46,890 nt of DNA from Gemmatimonadota bacterium (GTDB lineage: Bacteria > Gemmatimonadota > Gemmatimonadetes > Longimicrobiales > Gaopeijiaceae): the NCBI GenBank assembly GCA_013002885.1, contig JABDLS010000008.1:1-46890 (forward strand). Reading direction: 5' to 3'. Shown in pieces: positions 7,493 through 16,003 of the stretch (positions within the stretch are counted from its first letter, which is position 1; every line of letters starts with the position of its first letter). Both the position numbers and the translations under genes were made by a program. The notes beneath the pieces are model-generated. The model was not told where the DNA came from. It was given only the letters and a program-made list of their open reading frames with translations, and ran no database searches.

Positions 7493-8544
7493 CAGGCCAC
7501 CTCCTCCGAGTCCACGGAGACGCTGCCGTCCGGAAGCTCCACACGCACCCAGTCGGCCTGCTCATGGCGGAGAGCGATGAGGGCGCCACGGATCCGGTAG
7601 GCGATGGGGTCTCCGCCCGCAGAGCGGAAGGCAGCCTCGATGACCGTCCCCCGGACGACACCCAGATCGAGGAGTCGACGGCGTTGTGCTCCTTTGCAGC
7701 GGGGCGAGATCCCGACGACTCGCGCCGACTCCCCGGGCTCCAGATCCACGAGGGTGGAGACCGGCGCGTCGGCGCTCTCACCCTCTGCCAGGAGACGTAC
7801 CGTGACATTGGCAGCCACCACCAGATCGAGCGCTCTCTCTCTTCCGTGGGCCCGGATGGCCACCGTGCTTCCGTCCCGATCGGTCACTTCCAGCCGCGCA
7901 CCCACGTCGAGCCCGTCTTCGAGGAGGGCGTCGTAGATGACCCGGGGCTCGTCCTCCAGGTGGACGACTTCGACGGTCCGGCCGACGTCGACGCCCGACA
8001 GCGTCGTTCGCTCGACCCTGGGCAGTTCGCCTCCCGAGGTGGGGATTGGATCGCCGTGGGGATCCCACGCCGGATGTCCGAGGCGGGCGGCCAGGGCGTC
8101 GGCCTGTTCCGAGGACAGGGCGTGCTCCATGCGCTCGGCCTCGGCATGCCATTCCCCTGCCGGGACACCCGTACGATCCGCCAGGTACCGCTCCCAGAGC
8201 CGGTGTGTCCGAACGAGCTGCAGTGCCGACGACCGTCCCTCGTCAGTGAGCTTGGGGCCCGTCTCCGTGGTGCGGGTGAGCTCCGCGCGGGCGAGCTGCT
8301 TGAAGAGGTCGGCGGCTCGACCCCTCGAGATCTCGAGTCGACCGGCCAGGCTTTCCAGGGTGCACGGACGACCCACGCTCTCACACGTGTAGACATGCTT
8401 CAGCGCATCCTCGAGGAGGACTCGCTCACTGAGATGCGAGAGTTGCGTCAGTCGAGCGACGATGCCCCGTCGCGGCCAGAGCAGAAGCGCTCCCAGAGCC
8501 GCGAGGGCAGCGAAGACGACGAGGGCTACGGCGGGGTCGATCAT
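7492..8544 (-). CDS. DtxR/MntR-type metal regulator with membrane helix and FeoA domains
   Basis: A 350-residue regulator. Residues about 4-24 form a transmembrane helix, 40-100 a winged helix-turn-helix of the DtxR family (CTLESLAGRLEISRGRAADL), and 105-155 the dimerisation and metal-binding region. Two SH3/FeoA-like domains follow (about 185-255 and 262-345, ending GALIALRHEQADWVRV). Aligned by eye to DtxR and MntR, the ligands are Asp46, His114, Glu137, Glu140 and His141. Asp and Glu stand where DtxR has Met10 and Cys102, which is the MntR pattern, though the position of MntR Glu11 is Lys here. It is the first gene of an operon with feoB and probably controls it through the palindrome at 8601. 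A membrane-anchored DtxR protein is unusual. Confidence 0.9.
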   Translation of the reverse strand: MIDPAVALVVFAALAALGALLLWPRRGIVARLTQLSHLSERVLLEDALKHVYTCESVGRPCTLESLAGRLEISRGRAADLFKQLARAELTRTTETGPKLTDEGRSSALQLVRTHRLWERYLADRTGVPAGEWHAEAERMEHALSSEQADALAARLGHPAWDPHGDPIPTSGGELPRVERTTLSGVDVGRTVEVVHLEDEPRVIYDALLEDGLDVGARLEVTDRDGSTVAIRAHGRERALDLVVAANVTVRLLAEGESADAPVSTLVDLEPGESARVVGISPRCKGAQRRRLLDLGVVRGTVIEAAFRSAGGDPIAYRIRGALIALRHEQADWVRVELPDGSVSVDSEEVA

Positions 8545-8600
8545 GGATGCTCGGTTGGGCCGGGGCGTGACTTCGCCATCCCAGCGTTGGTGGTACCGTT

Positions 8601-8616
8601 TTTAGGCTAGCCTAAA
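8601..8616. promoter_or_regulatory. Perfect 16-bp DtxR/IdeR-type operator
   Basis: TTTAGGCTAGCCTAAA is a perfect palindrome and the most AT-rich spot in the 225-base gap between the divergent regulator-feoB operon (start at 8544) and the multicopper oxidase operon (start at 8770). It contains the TTAGGnnnnCCTAA pattern known from DtxR, IdeR and related metal repressors. It lies 57 bases upstream of the regulator gene and 154 bases upstream of the oxidase, so it best fits autoregulation of regulator-feoB, with possible control of the other side. No confident promoter hexamers were placed in the rest of the gap. Confidence 0.75.
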
Positions 8617-8769
8617 TTTGTCACCCAAAGGGTCGTCGTGTCAACCGTTCTGGCGGGGCGAGAGGGTACCGACGCGCGACGGCCAGGCTGGCTCCACGCG
8701 CTCTGAAGGCGCAACCCGTGCCTTCGGGGTTCGCTTGATCGCGCACCCCGGGGGAGCCATCGTCCCGAC

Positions 8770-11118
8770 ATGCATCCACGCCCCCTCACCATCCCACGAC
8801 CGACCGAGATCGTCGGACGTTGCCCCGGCCGTGTTCGCCATGCCCTCCGGGGCGTCGTGGCATGTGCCTGCGCGGTGATTGCATCTGCCCACCAAGCAGG
8901 CGCCCAGATTCCCGGCGTTTCCGCCGTCTGCGACGACCGACCTCCGGCCACGGGTGCGTCGCCCTTCGCGGCCCAACCTCCGCAGCCGTCCGAGTCCGGC
9001 TCCGACGCCGATCGGCCGGCGTCGGACCTCTACTGCATCGACCTCGTGCCCACGACCCGCGGAGGCCCGGCCGCCGGGGTGGTGGAACTCCGCCGGCCGT
9101 GGTCGCCATTCGGAGTCACCGTGACGCCCGAGGGGCGGCATCGTCACGATCTCGTCGCGTGGCTGGCCCGCCTGCCCGATCCGTCGACGTTCGGGCCCTA
9201 CACGACCTACGTGGCCTGGGCCACACCCCTGGCTCTGGACCCCGTCGTGAAGCTCGGCGAAGTCCGCAACGGCGAGAACGTCCTCGGCGAGGTGGCCTTC
9301 AACAAGTACCTCGTCTGGATCTCGGCAGAAGCGTCGGCCGACGTCTCGGAACGGGAGGGGCCGCTGGTCATCCGCGGCCGCTCCCCTTCGGCGAGAATGG
9401 AGGCCCACGACCTCCTGGCGTTCGCCCCGTCGGCCGAAGAAGGCTCGGGGATGGCGAGCATGGCGGCGCCCGAAGGGGCGTGGGAGCTCCCGCCCATGTA
9501 CGACGGCGTACCCATGCTCCCCGGCGTCATGGGGTCGCGCCCGGCTGTGTCGCCCCTGCGGCCCGCAATCGACCCCGCCGATCTGCCCGATGCGCGCCCA
9601 CGGGACGTCGTCTCCCTCCCCGACGGAGGCACCCTCGACCTCGTCGCCGGCTTCGTGACCAAGCAGGTGGGTGACCGGAACGTGGTCATGCTGGCGTTCA
9701 ATGAACAGATCCCGGGCCCACTGATTCGTGTGGAGGAGGCCTCGACCATCTTCGTGAACTTCCACAACGAGACGTCGATGCCCACCGCCGTGCACTGGCA
9801 CGGCATCCGCCTCGACAACCGCTACGACGGAGTACCGGGTGTCACACAGGACGCCGTCGCGCCCGGGGAGAGCTTCCGATACACCATCCATTTCCCCGAC
9901 CCGGGCATCTACTGGTACCACCCCCACCATCGTGAGGATGTCCAACAGGAGCTCGGCCTCGCCGGCAACATGCTCATCGAGCCGCTCGCCGAGGACTACT
10001 ACAACGACGTCGAGCACGAGGAGGTCCTCATGCTCGACGACCTGCTCCTTGGCGACGAAGACGTGGTGCCCTTCGGCGACCAGTCGGCCAACTACATGCT
10101 CATGGGCCGCTTCGGCAACGTCTTCCTCACGAACGGTGAGCCGGAGTACGGACTCGACGTCGAGGCCGGCGACATCGTGCGCTTTCACGTGACCAACGTC
10201 TCCAACACGCGAACGTTCAACCTCTCCTTCCGAAGCACCGAGGATGTGGCGGCGCCGCCTCTACCCGTGAAGGTCGTGGCGTCGGACGTGAGCCGCTTCG
10301 AACGCGAGGCGATGGTGGAGAGCGTCGTTCTCGCCCCGGCGGAGCGGTACACGGTAGAAGTGGAGTTTCCCGAAAGTGGCGCCTATGCGCTCACGAACCA
10401 CGTCCAGGGCATCAATCACCGGCAAGGCTTGTTCCTGGAAGAGCGCGCGGTGCTGGGGCACGTGGCGGTGTCGAGTGAGGGCGGCGGGGCCGCCTCGGTC
10501 GGTGGCGAGGTAGCAGTTGGCGGAGGCTCGGCGAGCCACGCGCACGACTTCCAGACACTCCGCACCCACGAAGACGTCGTCGCCGACATAAAGCGGTACC
10601 GACGGTACTTCGACCGGACGCCCGACCACGAAATGGTCATGACGCTCGAGGTGGACAGCCTTCCCATGGCAATCCGTCAGTCCATGAGCCTGGACTGGGT
10701 CTACTTCAACCCGGTGGAGTGGACGGGCACCATGCCGGTCATGAACTGGGCGACGAGTCGCGAGGAGGTAGCCTGGATCCTCCGAGATCGACGGACCGGA
10801 GCCGAGAACATGGAGATCGAGTGGCGCTTCCGTGTGGGAGAGGTGGTGAAGATCCGGGTGACCAACGACCGGGCCGCCTTCCACGCCATGCAGCACCCTC
10901 TCCACATCCACGGGCAGCGATTCCTCGTGCTCGAACAGAACGGGGTGGAGAACGAGAACCTGGTATGGAAGGACACCGTCCTGTTGCCGGCGGGCTCGAC
11001 GACGGACATCCTGCTTGAGCTTTCCAACCCCGGGCGATGGATGGTCCACTGTCACATCGCCGAGCATCTGGAATCGGGAATGAAGTTCGTCTTCGACGTA
11101 GAAGGGAATCGACCATGA
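8770..11118 (+). CDS. Exported multicopper oxidase with extra N-terminal domain
   Basis: A 782-residue secreted copper oxidase. The signal peptide is long (positive RVRHALRG, hydrophobic core to about residue 42, then HQAGAQ). The four copper-ligand motifs are complete: HWHG (342-345), HPHH (384-387), HPLHIHG (709-715) and HCHIAEH (760-766); a Met five residues past the last His suggests the type 1 axial ligand. Such enzymes oxidise phenols or metal ions (Fe(II), Cu(I), Mn(II)) with reduction of O2 to water. Residues about 50-270 precede the cupredoxin region and form an unrecognised domain, making it longer than usual laccases (about 500-550). The context next to metal genes favours a metallo-oxidase role. 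The ATG at 8770 has a weakly spaced GGGGGAG upstream. Confidence 0.93.
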   Translation: MHPRPLTIPRPTEIVGRCPGRVRHALRGVVACACAVIASAHQAGAQIPGVSAVCDDRPPATGASPFAAQPPQPSESGSDADRPASDLYCIDLVPTTRGGPAAGVVELRRPWSPFGVTVTPEGRHRHDLVAWLARLPDPSTFGPYTTYVAWATPLALDPVVKLGEVRNGENVLGEVAFNKYLVWISAEASADVSEREGPLVIRGRSPSARMEAHDLLAFAPSAEEGSGMASMAAPEGAWELPPMYDGVPMLPGVMGSRPAVSPLRPAIDPADLPDARPRDVVSLPDGGTLDLVAGFVTKQVGDRNVVMLAFNEQIPGPLIRVEEASTIFVNFHNETSMPTAVHWHGIRLDNRYDGVPGVTQDAVAPGESFRYTIHFPDPGIYWYHPHHREDVQQELGLAGNMLIEPLAEDYYNDVEHEEVLMLDDLLLGDEDVVPFGDQSANYMLMGRFGNVFLTNGEPEYGLDVEAGDIVRFHVTNVSNTRTFNLSFRSTEDVAAPPLPVKVVASDVSRFEREAMVESVVLAPAERYTVEVEFPESGAYALTNHVQGINHRQGLFLEERAVLGHVAVSSEGGGAASVGGEVAVGGGSASHAHDFQTLRTHEDVVADIKRYRRYFDRTPDHEMVMTLEVDSLPMAIRQSMSLDWVYFNPVEWTGTMPVMNWATSREEVAWILRDRRTGAENMEIEWRFRVGEVVKIRVTNDRAAFHAMQHPLHIHGQRFLVLEQNGVENENLVWKDTVLLPAGSTTDILLELSNPGRWMVHCHIAEHLESGMKFVFDVEGNRP

Positions 11119-12542
11119 CCGCTCGACTCGTACACCGCGCCTTCCGGCTCGTCCTTGGCGTCCTCGCCACCACCCTGGCGGCGACGGCGCCCCTCGCCGC
11201 CCAGAACTTCGATGAGCTCGTCGCCGTGCCGCGGGGCACAGTGGCACTGACCAACGCCAAGGTCTTCGACGGCACCGGCGCTCCCGCGGCGACCGGTCAA
11301 ACGATCATCATCGAGGGCGACCAGATCGCGGCCGTGGGTCCGACGGGAAGTGTCGACGTGCCTTCCGGCGCCCGGGTCATCGACCTCAGTGGTCAGACCG
11401 TCATCCCCGGTCTGGTGGGACTCCACAACCACAGCTACTACACAGGCGGCAACGGGCGTGCTGCCCAGCTGTCCTTTTCAGGCTCTCGCCTGTACCTGGC
11501 CTCGGGCGTCACCACCATACGCACCACCGGAGCGCAGCAGCCCTACGCCGAGCTCAACCTCAAGAGCGAGATCGACGCCGGCCGGGTCGTCGGCCCGACG
11601 ATGTTCACCACGGGGCCATACCTCACCGGTGAACAGAGCTCCTCCCAGACCATGACCCAGCTCGAGGGTCCCGAGCAGGCACGTCGGGTGGTCCGCTACT
11701 GGTCCGAGGAAGGTGTCGACTGGTTCAAAGCGTACACCTGGATCTCCCGGGCCGAGCTCGGCGCGGCAATCGAAGAAGCCCACCGTCATGGCGTGAAGGT
11801 CACCGCCCACCTCTGCTCCGTCGGGTACCGCGAGGCGGTGGCCCTCGGCATCGACAACCTGGAGCACGGTCTCTTCGCCAACAGCGAGTACGCCCCGAAC
11901 AAGAGCCCCGACGAGTGCCCCCCGGGCTTCCGGAACGGCTACGCCGACCTGGATATCCAGGGCCCCGAAGTGCAAGCCACCTTCCGCGACATGATCGAGA
12001 ACGATGTTCCCATGACCTCGACCCTCGTCGTGTACGAGATCTCCGTGGCCGGTCGTGAGCCTATCGACGAGCGCGTCTTCGACGTCCTCGCCCCCGAGAT
12101 CGCCGAGGAAGTTCGGGCCATTTCCATTCAGCGCCGGGCCGGCCGAGGTGCCATCGACCCCGCCGTCTACCAGAAGGCGCTGGAGTACGAGAAGGCCTTC
12201 GTCGAGGCCGGCGGCCTCCTGGCGGCTGGCGTCGACCCCACTGGCTACGGCGCGGCGCCTCCGGGATTCGGGGACCAGCGCAACTACGAGCTACTCCTCG
12301 AAGCCGGCTTCAGCGCGGCCGAGGTCCTCCAGATCATGAGCCACAACGGCGCCAAGGTCCTGGGCATCGACGACCGCGTGGGCACCATCGCAGCCGGCAT
12401 GACGGCCGACCTCGTCGTCATCGACGCCGACCTCGAGGAGGCCGGGGATCTTCACGACACCAGCATTGTCTTTCGTCATGGCATTGGCTGGGACTCGGCA
12501 AAGCTCATCGACTCCGTGCGTGGGATCGTGGGCGTGCGTTGA
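11115..12542 (+). CDS. Exported amidohydrolase
   Basis: A 475-residue metal-dependent hydrolase of the amidohydrolase superfamily, imidazolonepropionase/prolidase-like branch. A signal peptide (residues 1-29, ending APLAAQ) targets the periplasm. The N-terminal beta-sandwich strand reads VALTNAKVFDGTG and leads to the HxH metal motif at His104 and His106 (LHNHSYY). The other ligands are likely a Lys (FKAYTW), His (VTAHLC), His (NLEHGL) and Asp (AAGVDPTGYG). The C-terminus returns to the sandwich (GTIAAGMTADLVVID). The substrate is unknown; cyclic amides or X-Pro dipeptides are typical. The ATG overlaps the oxidase stop by four bases (ATGA), so an earlier start in the same frame is rejected. 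Confidence 0.92.
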   Translation: MTARLVHRAFRLVLGVLATTLAATAPLAAQNFDELVAVPRGTVALTNAKVFDGTGAPAATGQTIIIEGDQIAAVGPTGSVDVPSGARVIDLSGQTVIPGLVGLHNHSYYTGGNGRAAQLSFSGSRLYLASGVTTIRTTGAQQPYAELNLKSEIDAGRVVGPTMFTTGPYLTGEQSSSQTMTQLEGPEQARRVVRYWSEEGVDWFKAYTWISRAELGAAIEEAHRHGVKVTAHLCSVGYREAVALGIDNLEHGLFANSEYAPNKSPDECPPGFRNGYADLDIQGPEVQATFRDMIENDVPMTSTLVVYEISVAGREPIDERVFDVLAPEIAEEVRAISIQRRAGRGAIDPAVYQKALEYEKAFVEAGGLLAAGVDPTGYGAAPPGFGDQRNYELLLEAGFSAAEVLQIMSHNGAKVLGIDDRVGTIAAGMTADLVVIDADLEEAGDLHDTSIVFRHGIGWDSAKLIDSVRGIVGVR

Positions 12543-12557
12543 GGGCGGCCTGATCTC

Positions 12558-13211
12558 TTGGTCTATCTGATCGCGGCGGTAGCAGCACCGGCCCTGGGGC
12601 CGGTGCTGTATCGCCTGCTCCATCCCCATCCACGAGCCGCCGGTCTCGTCGACGGCTTCGTCTATCTCGCCGTGCCTCTCCTCGTTGCGTGGCAGGTCCT
12701 GCCGCATGCATGGGCCGAGGGCAGCCTGGTCCCCATCGTGGCTGTGACCGCGGGCTTCATCCTGCCGACCCTCGTAGAGCGGGCCTCCCATGTCCTCGCG
12801 GAGCAGACCGACAACCTCGCCCTTGTCGTCGGGATATCCGGCCTCGCACTCCACGCGGCACTGGAGGGCGCGGCCCTCGGACCGGGTGCGGGGGGCGACG
12901 CGGTGCCCGGAAGTAGCGACGCCTTCGCCCTAGCCGTCATCCTCCACCGCATCCCCGTGGGCCTCGTCATCTGGTGGCTCATTCGCCCTCGCTTCGGGCA
13001 AGGAGCGGCGGCTCTCGGCGTCGCCTCCCTCATGGTCGCTACGCTGGCCGGATGGGGGCTCGGTCACGAGTTCCTCGACGGCTTGCATTCCGGCGGCGCC
13101 GAGCTCTTCCAGATCTTCGTCAGCGGATCGTTGGTCCACGTCGTGTACCACCAGGGCCGCCACGACCACGATCACTCTCACGACCACTCTCACGCAGAGA
13201 CGGACTCATGA
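12558..13211 (+). CDS. ZIP-like metal transporter
   Basis: A 217-residue integral membrane protein with about seven or eight hydrophobic segments. Two ZIP-type metal-binding helices are visible: His99-Ala-Ala-Leu-Glu103-Gly, and His130-Arg-Ile-Pro (ILHRIPVGLV), matching the HxxxE and H(K/R)xPE positions of TM4 and TM5, though Val replaces the usual Glu after the Pro. The C-terminus is a His-rich tail (HDHDHSHDHSH), a likely metal sensor or buffer. The only possible start is a TTG fifteen bases after the amidohydrolase stop, which lies in the same frame. The likely role is zinc, iron or manganese transport in the inner membrane; direction and metal are not determinable. It is third in the oxidase operon. 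Confidence 0.7.
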   Translation: MVYLIAAVAAPALGPVLYRLLHPHPRAAGLVDGFVYLAVPLLVAWQVLPHAWAEGSLVPIVAVTAGFILPTLVERASHVLAEQTDNLALVVGISGLALHAALEGAALGPGAGGDAVPGSSDAFALAVILHRIPVGLVIWWLIRPRFGQGAAALGVASLMVATLAGWGLGHEFLDGLHSGGAELFQIFVSGSLVHVVYHQGRHDHDHSHDHSHAETDS

Positions 13212-13789
13212 CCTCCCCAGCCTCACGACCCCCGACGCCCGCCCGCACGGTCTTTCTTCTTGCCCTTGTCGCAACGATGCCGGCGCTGGCGCCCACCGGG
13301 CTCCATGCTCAGGAACGGACCCAGGCCGGGCCCATCATAGAGTCCGCTGGCGCCGTCTTTCAGGTGGACCCGACGCTGGCGACACCTACGGACCGGGACT
13401 ACCGCGTGGCCTTCGAGGTCGCGGCCCCGGCCGCCTCACACGATCGTCTCAACGTCGCCTTCAACACCGCCGCACGCTTTCTCAACATGCACGGCCAGGC
13501 CGGGGTGCCGGTCGAGCGGCTGGGCGCTGCCATCGTCGTCCACGGCGGTGCCTCGTTCGAGCTCCTCGACGACAACGCCTACCGCGAGCGTTTCGGCACC
13601 GCCAACCCGAACGCAGACCTCCTGCGTGAGCTCATCGCGAAGGGCCACCGGGTGGTGTTGTGCGGCCAGAGCGCGGCGTCTCGCGGGGTTCCGACAGACC
13701 GTCTCATAGAGGGAGTCGAGGTGGCGCTCTCTGCGATGACAGCGTTTCTACTGCTTCAGGACGAGGGCTACCGGGTCAATCCCTGGTAG
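13208..13789 (+). CDS. Exported DsrE-like protein
   Basis: A 193-residue protein starting with an ATG that overlaps the transporter stop (ATGA). A signal peptide covers about residues 14-34 (TVFLLALVATMPALA, then GLHAQ). The mature part has a DsrE/DsrF-type Rossmann-like fold: LNVAFNTAARFLNMHG, GAAIVVHGGASFELL, NADLLRELIAKGHRVVLCGQSA with Cys152 at the position of the family's reactive cysteine, and AMTAFLLLQDEGYRVNPW at the end. Cytosolic DsrE proteins relay sulfur; exported versions are common but undefined. It closes the operon that begins with the multicopper oxidase, so a role in thiol or copper chemistry in the periplasm is possible but unproven. Confidence 0.85.
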   Translation: MTSPASRPPTPARTVFLLALVATMPALAPTGLHAQERTQAGPIIESAGAVFQVDPTLATPTDRDYRVAFEVAAPAASHDRLNVAFNTAARFLNMHGQAGVPVERLGAAIVVHGGASFELLDDNAYRERFGTANPNADLLRELIAKGHRVVLCGQSAASRGVPTDRLIEGVEVALSAMTAFLLLQDEGYRVNPW

Positions 13790-13817
13790 TCGGCTGCTCG
13801 CCAGGCACGCGAGGAGA

Positions 13818-15803
13818 TCACCTCGGTGCGACCAGCCTCTGATACCTCACGTCGTCGCGTAGCGATTCAAGATGTACATCCCAGTGAACCCATGTGTCGA
13901 CGTAGTGACCCTCTCGCAGGGACTCACGAAGTAGCCGTAGGGCGGCCTCGGGCTCGCCAAGTGCCGAATGGACCTGCGACATCCGGAACTTCGTGGCGCC
14001 TGCGTAGACAAGCCCCTCCCACTTGGACAACTCTCCTCGTAGCTCGTCCAGCGCACTGCGGGCGGCCCCGGCATCACCGGCCTGCGCGGCCGCCGCCCCA
14101 TAGGCACCGATATACTCGATGCGGCGGGGCTCGATGTCCTCCGTGGCCAGCAGTTCCGCATAGAGGTCGGCAGCCTCTTCCCACTCCCCGAGCAGGCCCA
14201 TGGCTTCGGCCCGAACACGCCGTAGGTCGAGGTCCTCGGTCGTCTCCGTCTCGTCGACCGCTCGGCGCGCAAGCGACCGCGCGTCCACACTGTATCCCTC
14301 GCCTCGGGCGGCCGTCGCTGCCTCGAGTAGCAGCACCGAGGTCGAGTAGCGGCGATTCTTCTCATATCCGATGCGCACCTCGTCGATAAGCTCGTCGAGT
14401 GCATCGAAGGCACCCATGGCAGCGAGTGCCGTGCCTTCCCAAACGGCGGGCCCCCAATTGCCAGGGTGTCGATTCCGCGCCTCCGCAGCGGCGAGCGCCG
14501 CCTCGTCGAAGCGTCGGAGCCCGGCGAGGGCCATGAATCGCTGTCCATCCCAGGCGAGGTAGTTCCGTTGAAGCTCCGGGAGTTCATACCGGAAGTCGTG
14601 AATCTCGAGCGCCTCTTCGAGTCGATTCGCCCGTCGCGCAGCGAACATCAAGGGATATCCGGGCCTGTTCTCCATCATCTGCTGAGATTCGGACAAATGT
14701 CTGTACTCGGCCTCGATGTCCCCGCTCAGCGCATACGAAAACCACTCGTAGGCCCAGACCTCCTGAGCCGTCAGCCGGTGCGAGTGGTCACCCAGGTATC
14801 GATTCAATGAGTCGGCCTTGAGCAGGGCACCGGGGATGGTATCCTGGTTGTTCCAGTAGAATGCAGACATCTGTCGGTGCAACTGCACATATGACGGGGC
14901 GAGGCGGCTGATGCTGTCGAACAACTCGATGAATCGTCCGTAGTCGAGCTGTATGAACCGACGCTCCGCCTCATCGCGCAGACGGGCGATCTCGCGCGTG
15001 GGCGGTGGTTGCTGACCGGGGCTGAGGAAGTCGTAGTGTGTGTAGGCCACGAGCGCCCCGACGATCCGTTCAGCGGTACGATCAAAGGCGGCGATCGGGT
15101 CATCGACCGGCGCACGCTCCTCTTGGAGTTGAAAGAGGAGCACGCCGTCCGCCCCGCTGCTGATAGCCGCCGACACAACGACTTCGCCGCCCTCCGTCCG
15201 ATACTCCGTCGTGACGACCAACCCGGCTCCAGCCTCCCGTGCGACCTCGATCGGCCCAGGTCGCGCGTCAGCGTCGAAAGACGACAGGCTCGAGGCAGGA
15301 AAGAGCTCGACCTGGCCGCTGCCGACGAGTCGCCCCTCGATCGTCGATCCGCCCATACCCGCCAGACCGTCCAACTCCCCGTCACCGGAGACATTCAAGG
15401 GGGGCAGGGCCACCACGCGATCCTCGACGAGGTCGTCTTCCGCAGGTCGAACGGGCTCGACCGGTTCGACGCTCACTTCCGTACTCGAGTCAGCCAGCTC
15501 GGTGGTGGGCGCCGAGACGAGTATCATCGGAGCCACCAGCGTCCCGAGTCCGAGGACGCCAACGAGCAGAGCTTCTGACCGGGTGAAGGCTTGTCGCCCC
15601 GCCTCACCGTGGTACCAGGCCATGACCATCGCCGGCAGGAAACCGAAAACCAACACCAGAGCCAAGCGCTGCTCTGTGGTATCCGAGAAGCCCCCAATCG
15701 CGTCGCCGACCAGGCCGATCCCCTCATTGCACGCGAAGGCGAACACGCAGTAGGCGATCGCCCACTGCACGACCTTCCGGTCCTTGAGGGAGGCTAGGTC
15801 CAT
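13818..15803 (-). CDS. Membrane-anchored TPR protein with FlgO-like domain
   Basis: A 661-residue protein. Three membrane segments lie in the first 110 residues (VVQWAIAYCVFAFACNEG; LALVLVFGFLPAMVMAWY; ALLVGVLGLGTLVAPMIL). This N-terminus, with the 'FLPAMVMAWYHGEAG' pattern, is the one seen after Ser/Thr kinase or adenylate cyclase domains in many Gemmatimonadota signalling proteins, but no catalytic domain is present here. Residues about 125-290 resemble the FlgO-type domain (VVALPPLNVSG start). The rest is TPR-like helical repeats. It is transcribed away from susC, 200 bases apart, and might act as a sensor or assembly factor for that locus. Family assignment is from memory of the architecture. 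Confidence 0.75.
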   Translation of the reverse strand: MDLASLKDRKVVQWAIAYCVFAFACNEGIGLVGDAIGGFSDTTEQRLALVLVFGFLPAMVMAWYHGEAGRQAFTRSEALLVGVLGLGTLVAPMILVSAPTTELADSSTEVSVEPVEPVRPAEDDLVEDRVVALPPLNVSGDGELDGLAGMGGSTIEGRLVGSGQVELFPASSLSSFDADARPGPIEVAREAGAGLVVTTEYRTEGGEVVVSAAISSGADGVLLFQLQEERAPVDDPIAAFDRTAERIVGALVAYTHYDFLSPGQQPPPTREIARLRDEAERRFIQLDYGRFIELFDSISRLAPSYVQLHRQMSAFYWNNQDTIPGALLKADSLNRYLGDHSHRLTAQEVWAYEWFSYALSGDIEAEYRHLSESQQMMENRPGYPLMFAARRANRLEEALEIHDFRYELPELQRNYLAWDGQRFMALAGLRRFDEAALAAAEARNRHPGNWGPAVWEGTALAAMGAFDALDELIDEVRIGYEKNRRYSTSVLLLEAATAARGEGYSVDARSLARRAVDETETTEDLDLRRVRAEAMGLLGEWEEAADLYAELLATEDIEPRRIEYIGAYGAAAAQAGDAGAARSALDELRGELSKWEGLVYAGATKFRMSQVHSALGEPEAALRLLRESLREGHYVDTWVHWDVHLESLRDDVRYQRLVAPR

Positions 15804-16003
15804 GTGTTGTCGGGCGGAAATGGGACAAGGTCACTGACACGGTCGGCGAGGAGGCCGTCAGCGGCAAGTTCTTACGTTCGACCACGCCGATGCTAGCGAA
15901 ATCCGACATCCTCTAGTGCAGCCTCCACAAGCGCACGCACCTTGCTCGGCACTGTTGTCCTGGCTAGATCGCCACGACCAATACTCGTCCCTGGGAGCGT
16001 TCG

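Noticed and set aside
8641..10188. A 515-codon minus-strand frame
   Set aside because: Antisense to the multicopper oxidase, whose four copper motifs are clear. The frame also covers the intergenic operator region.
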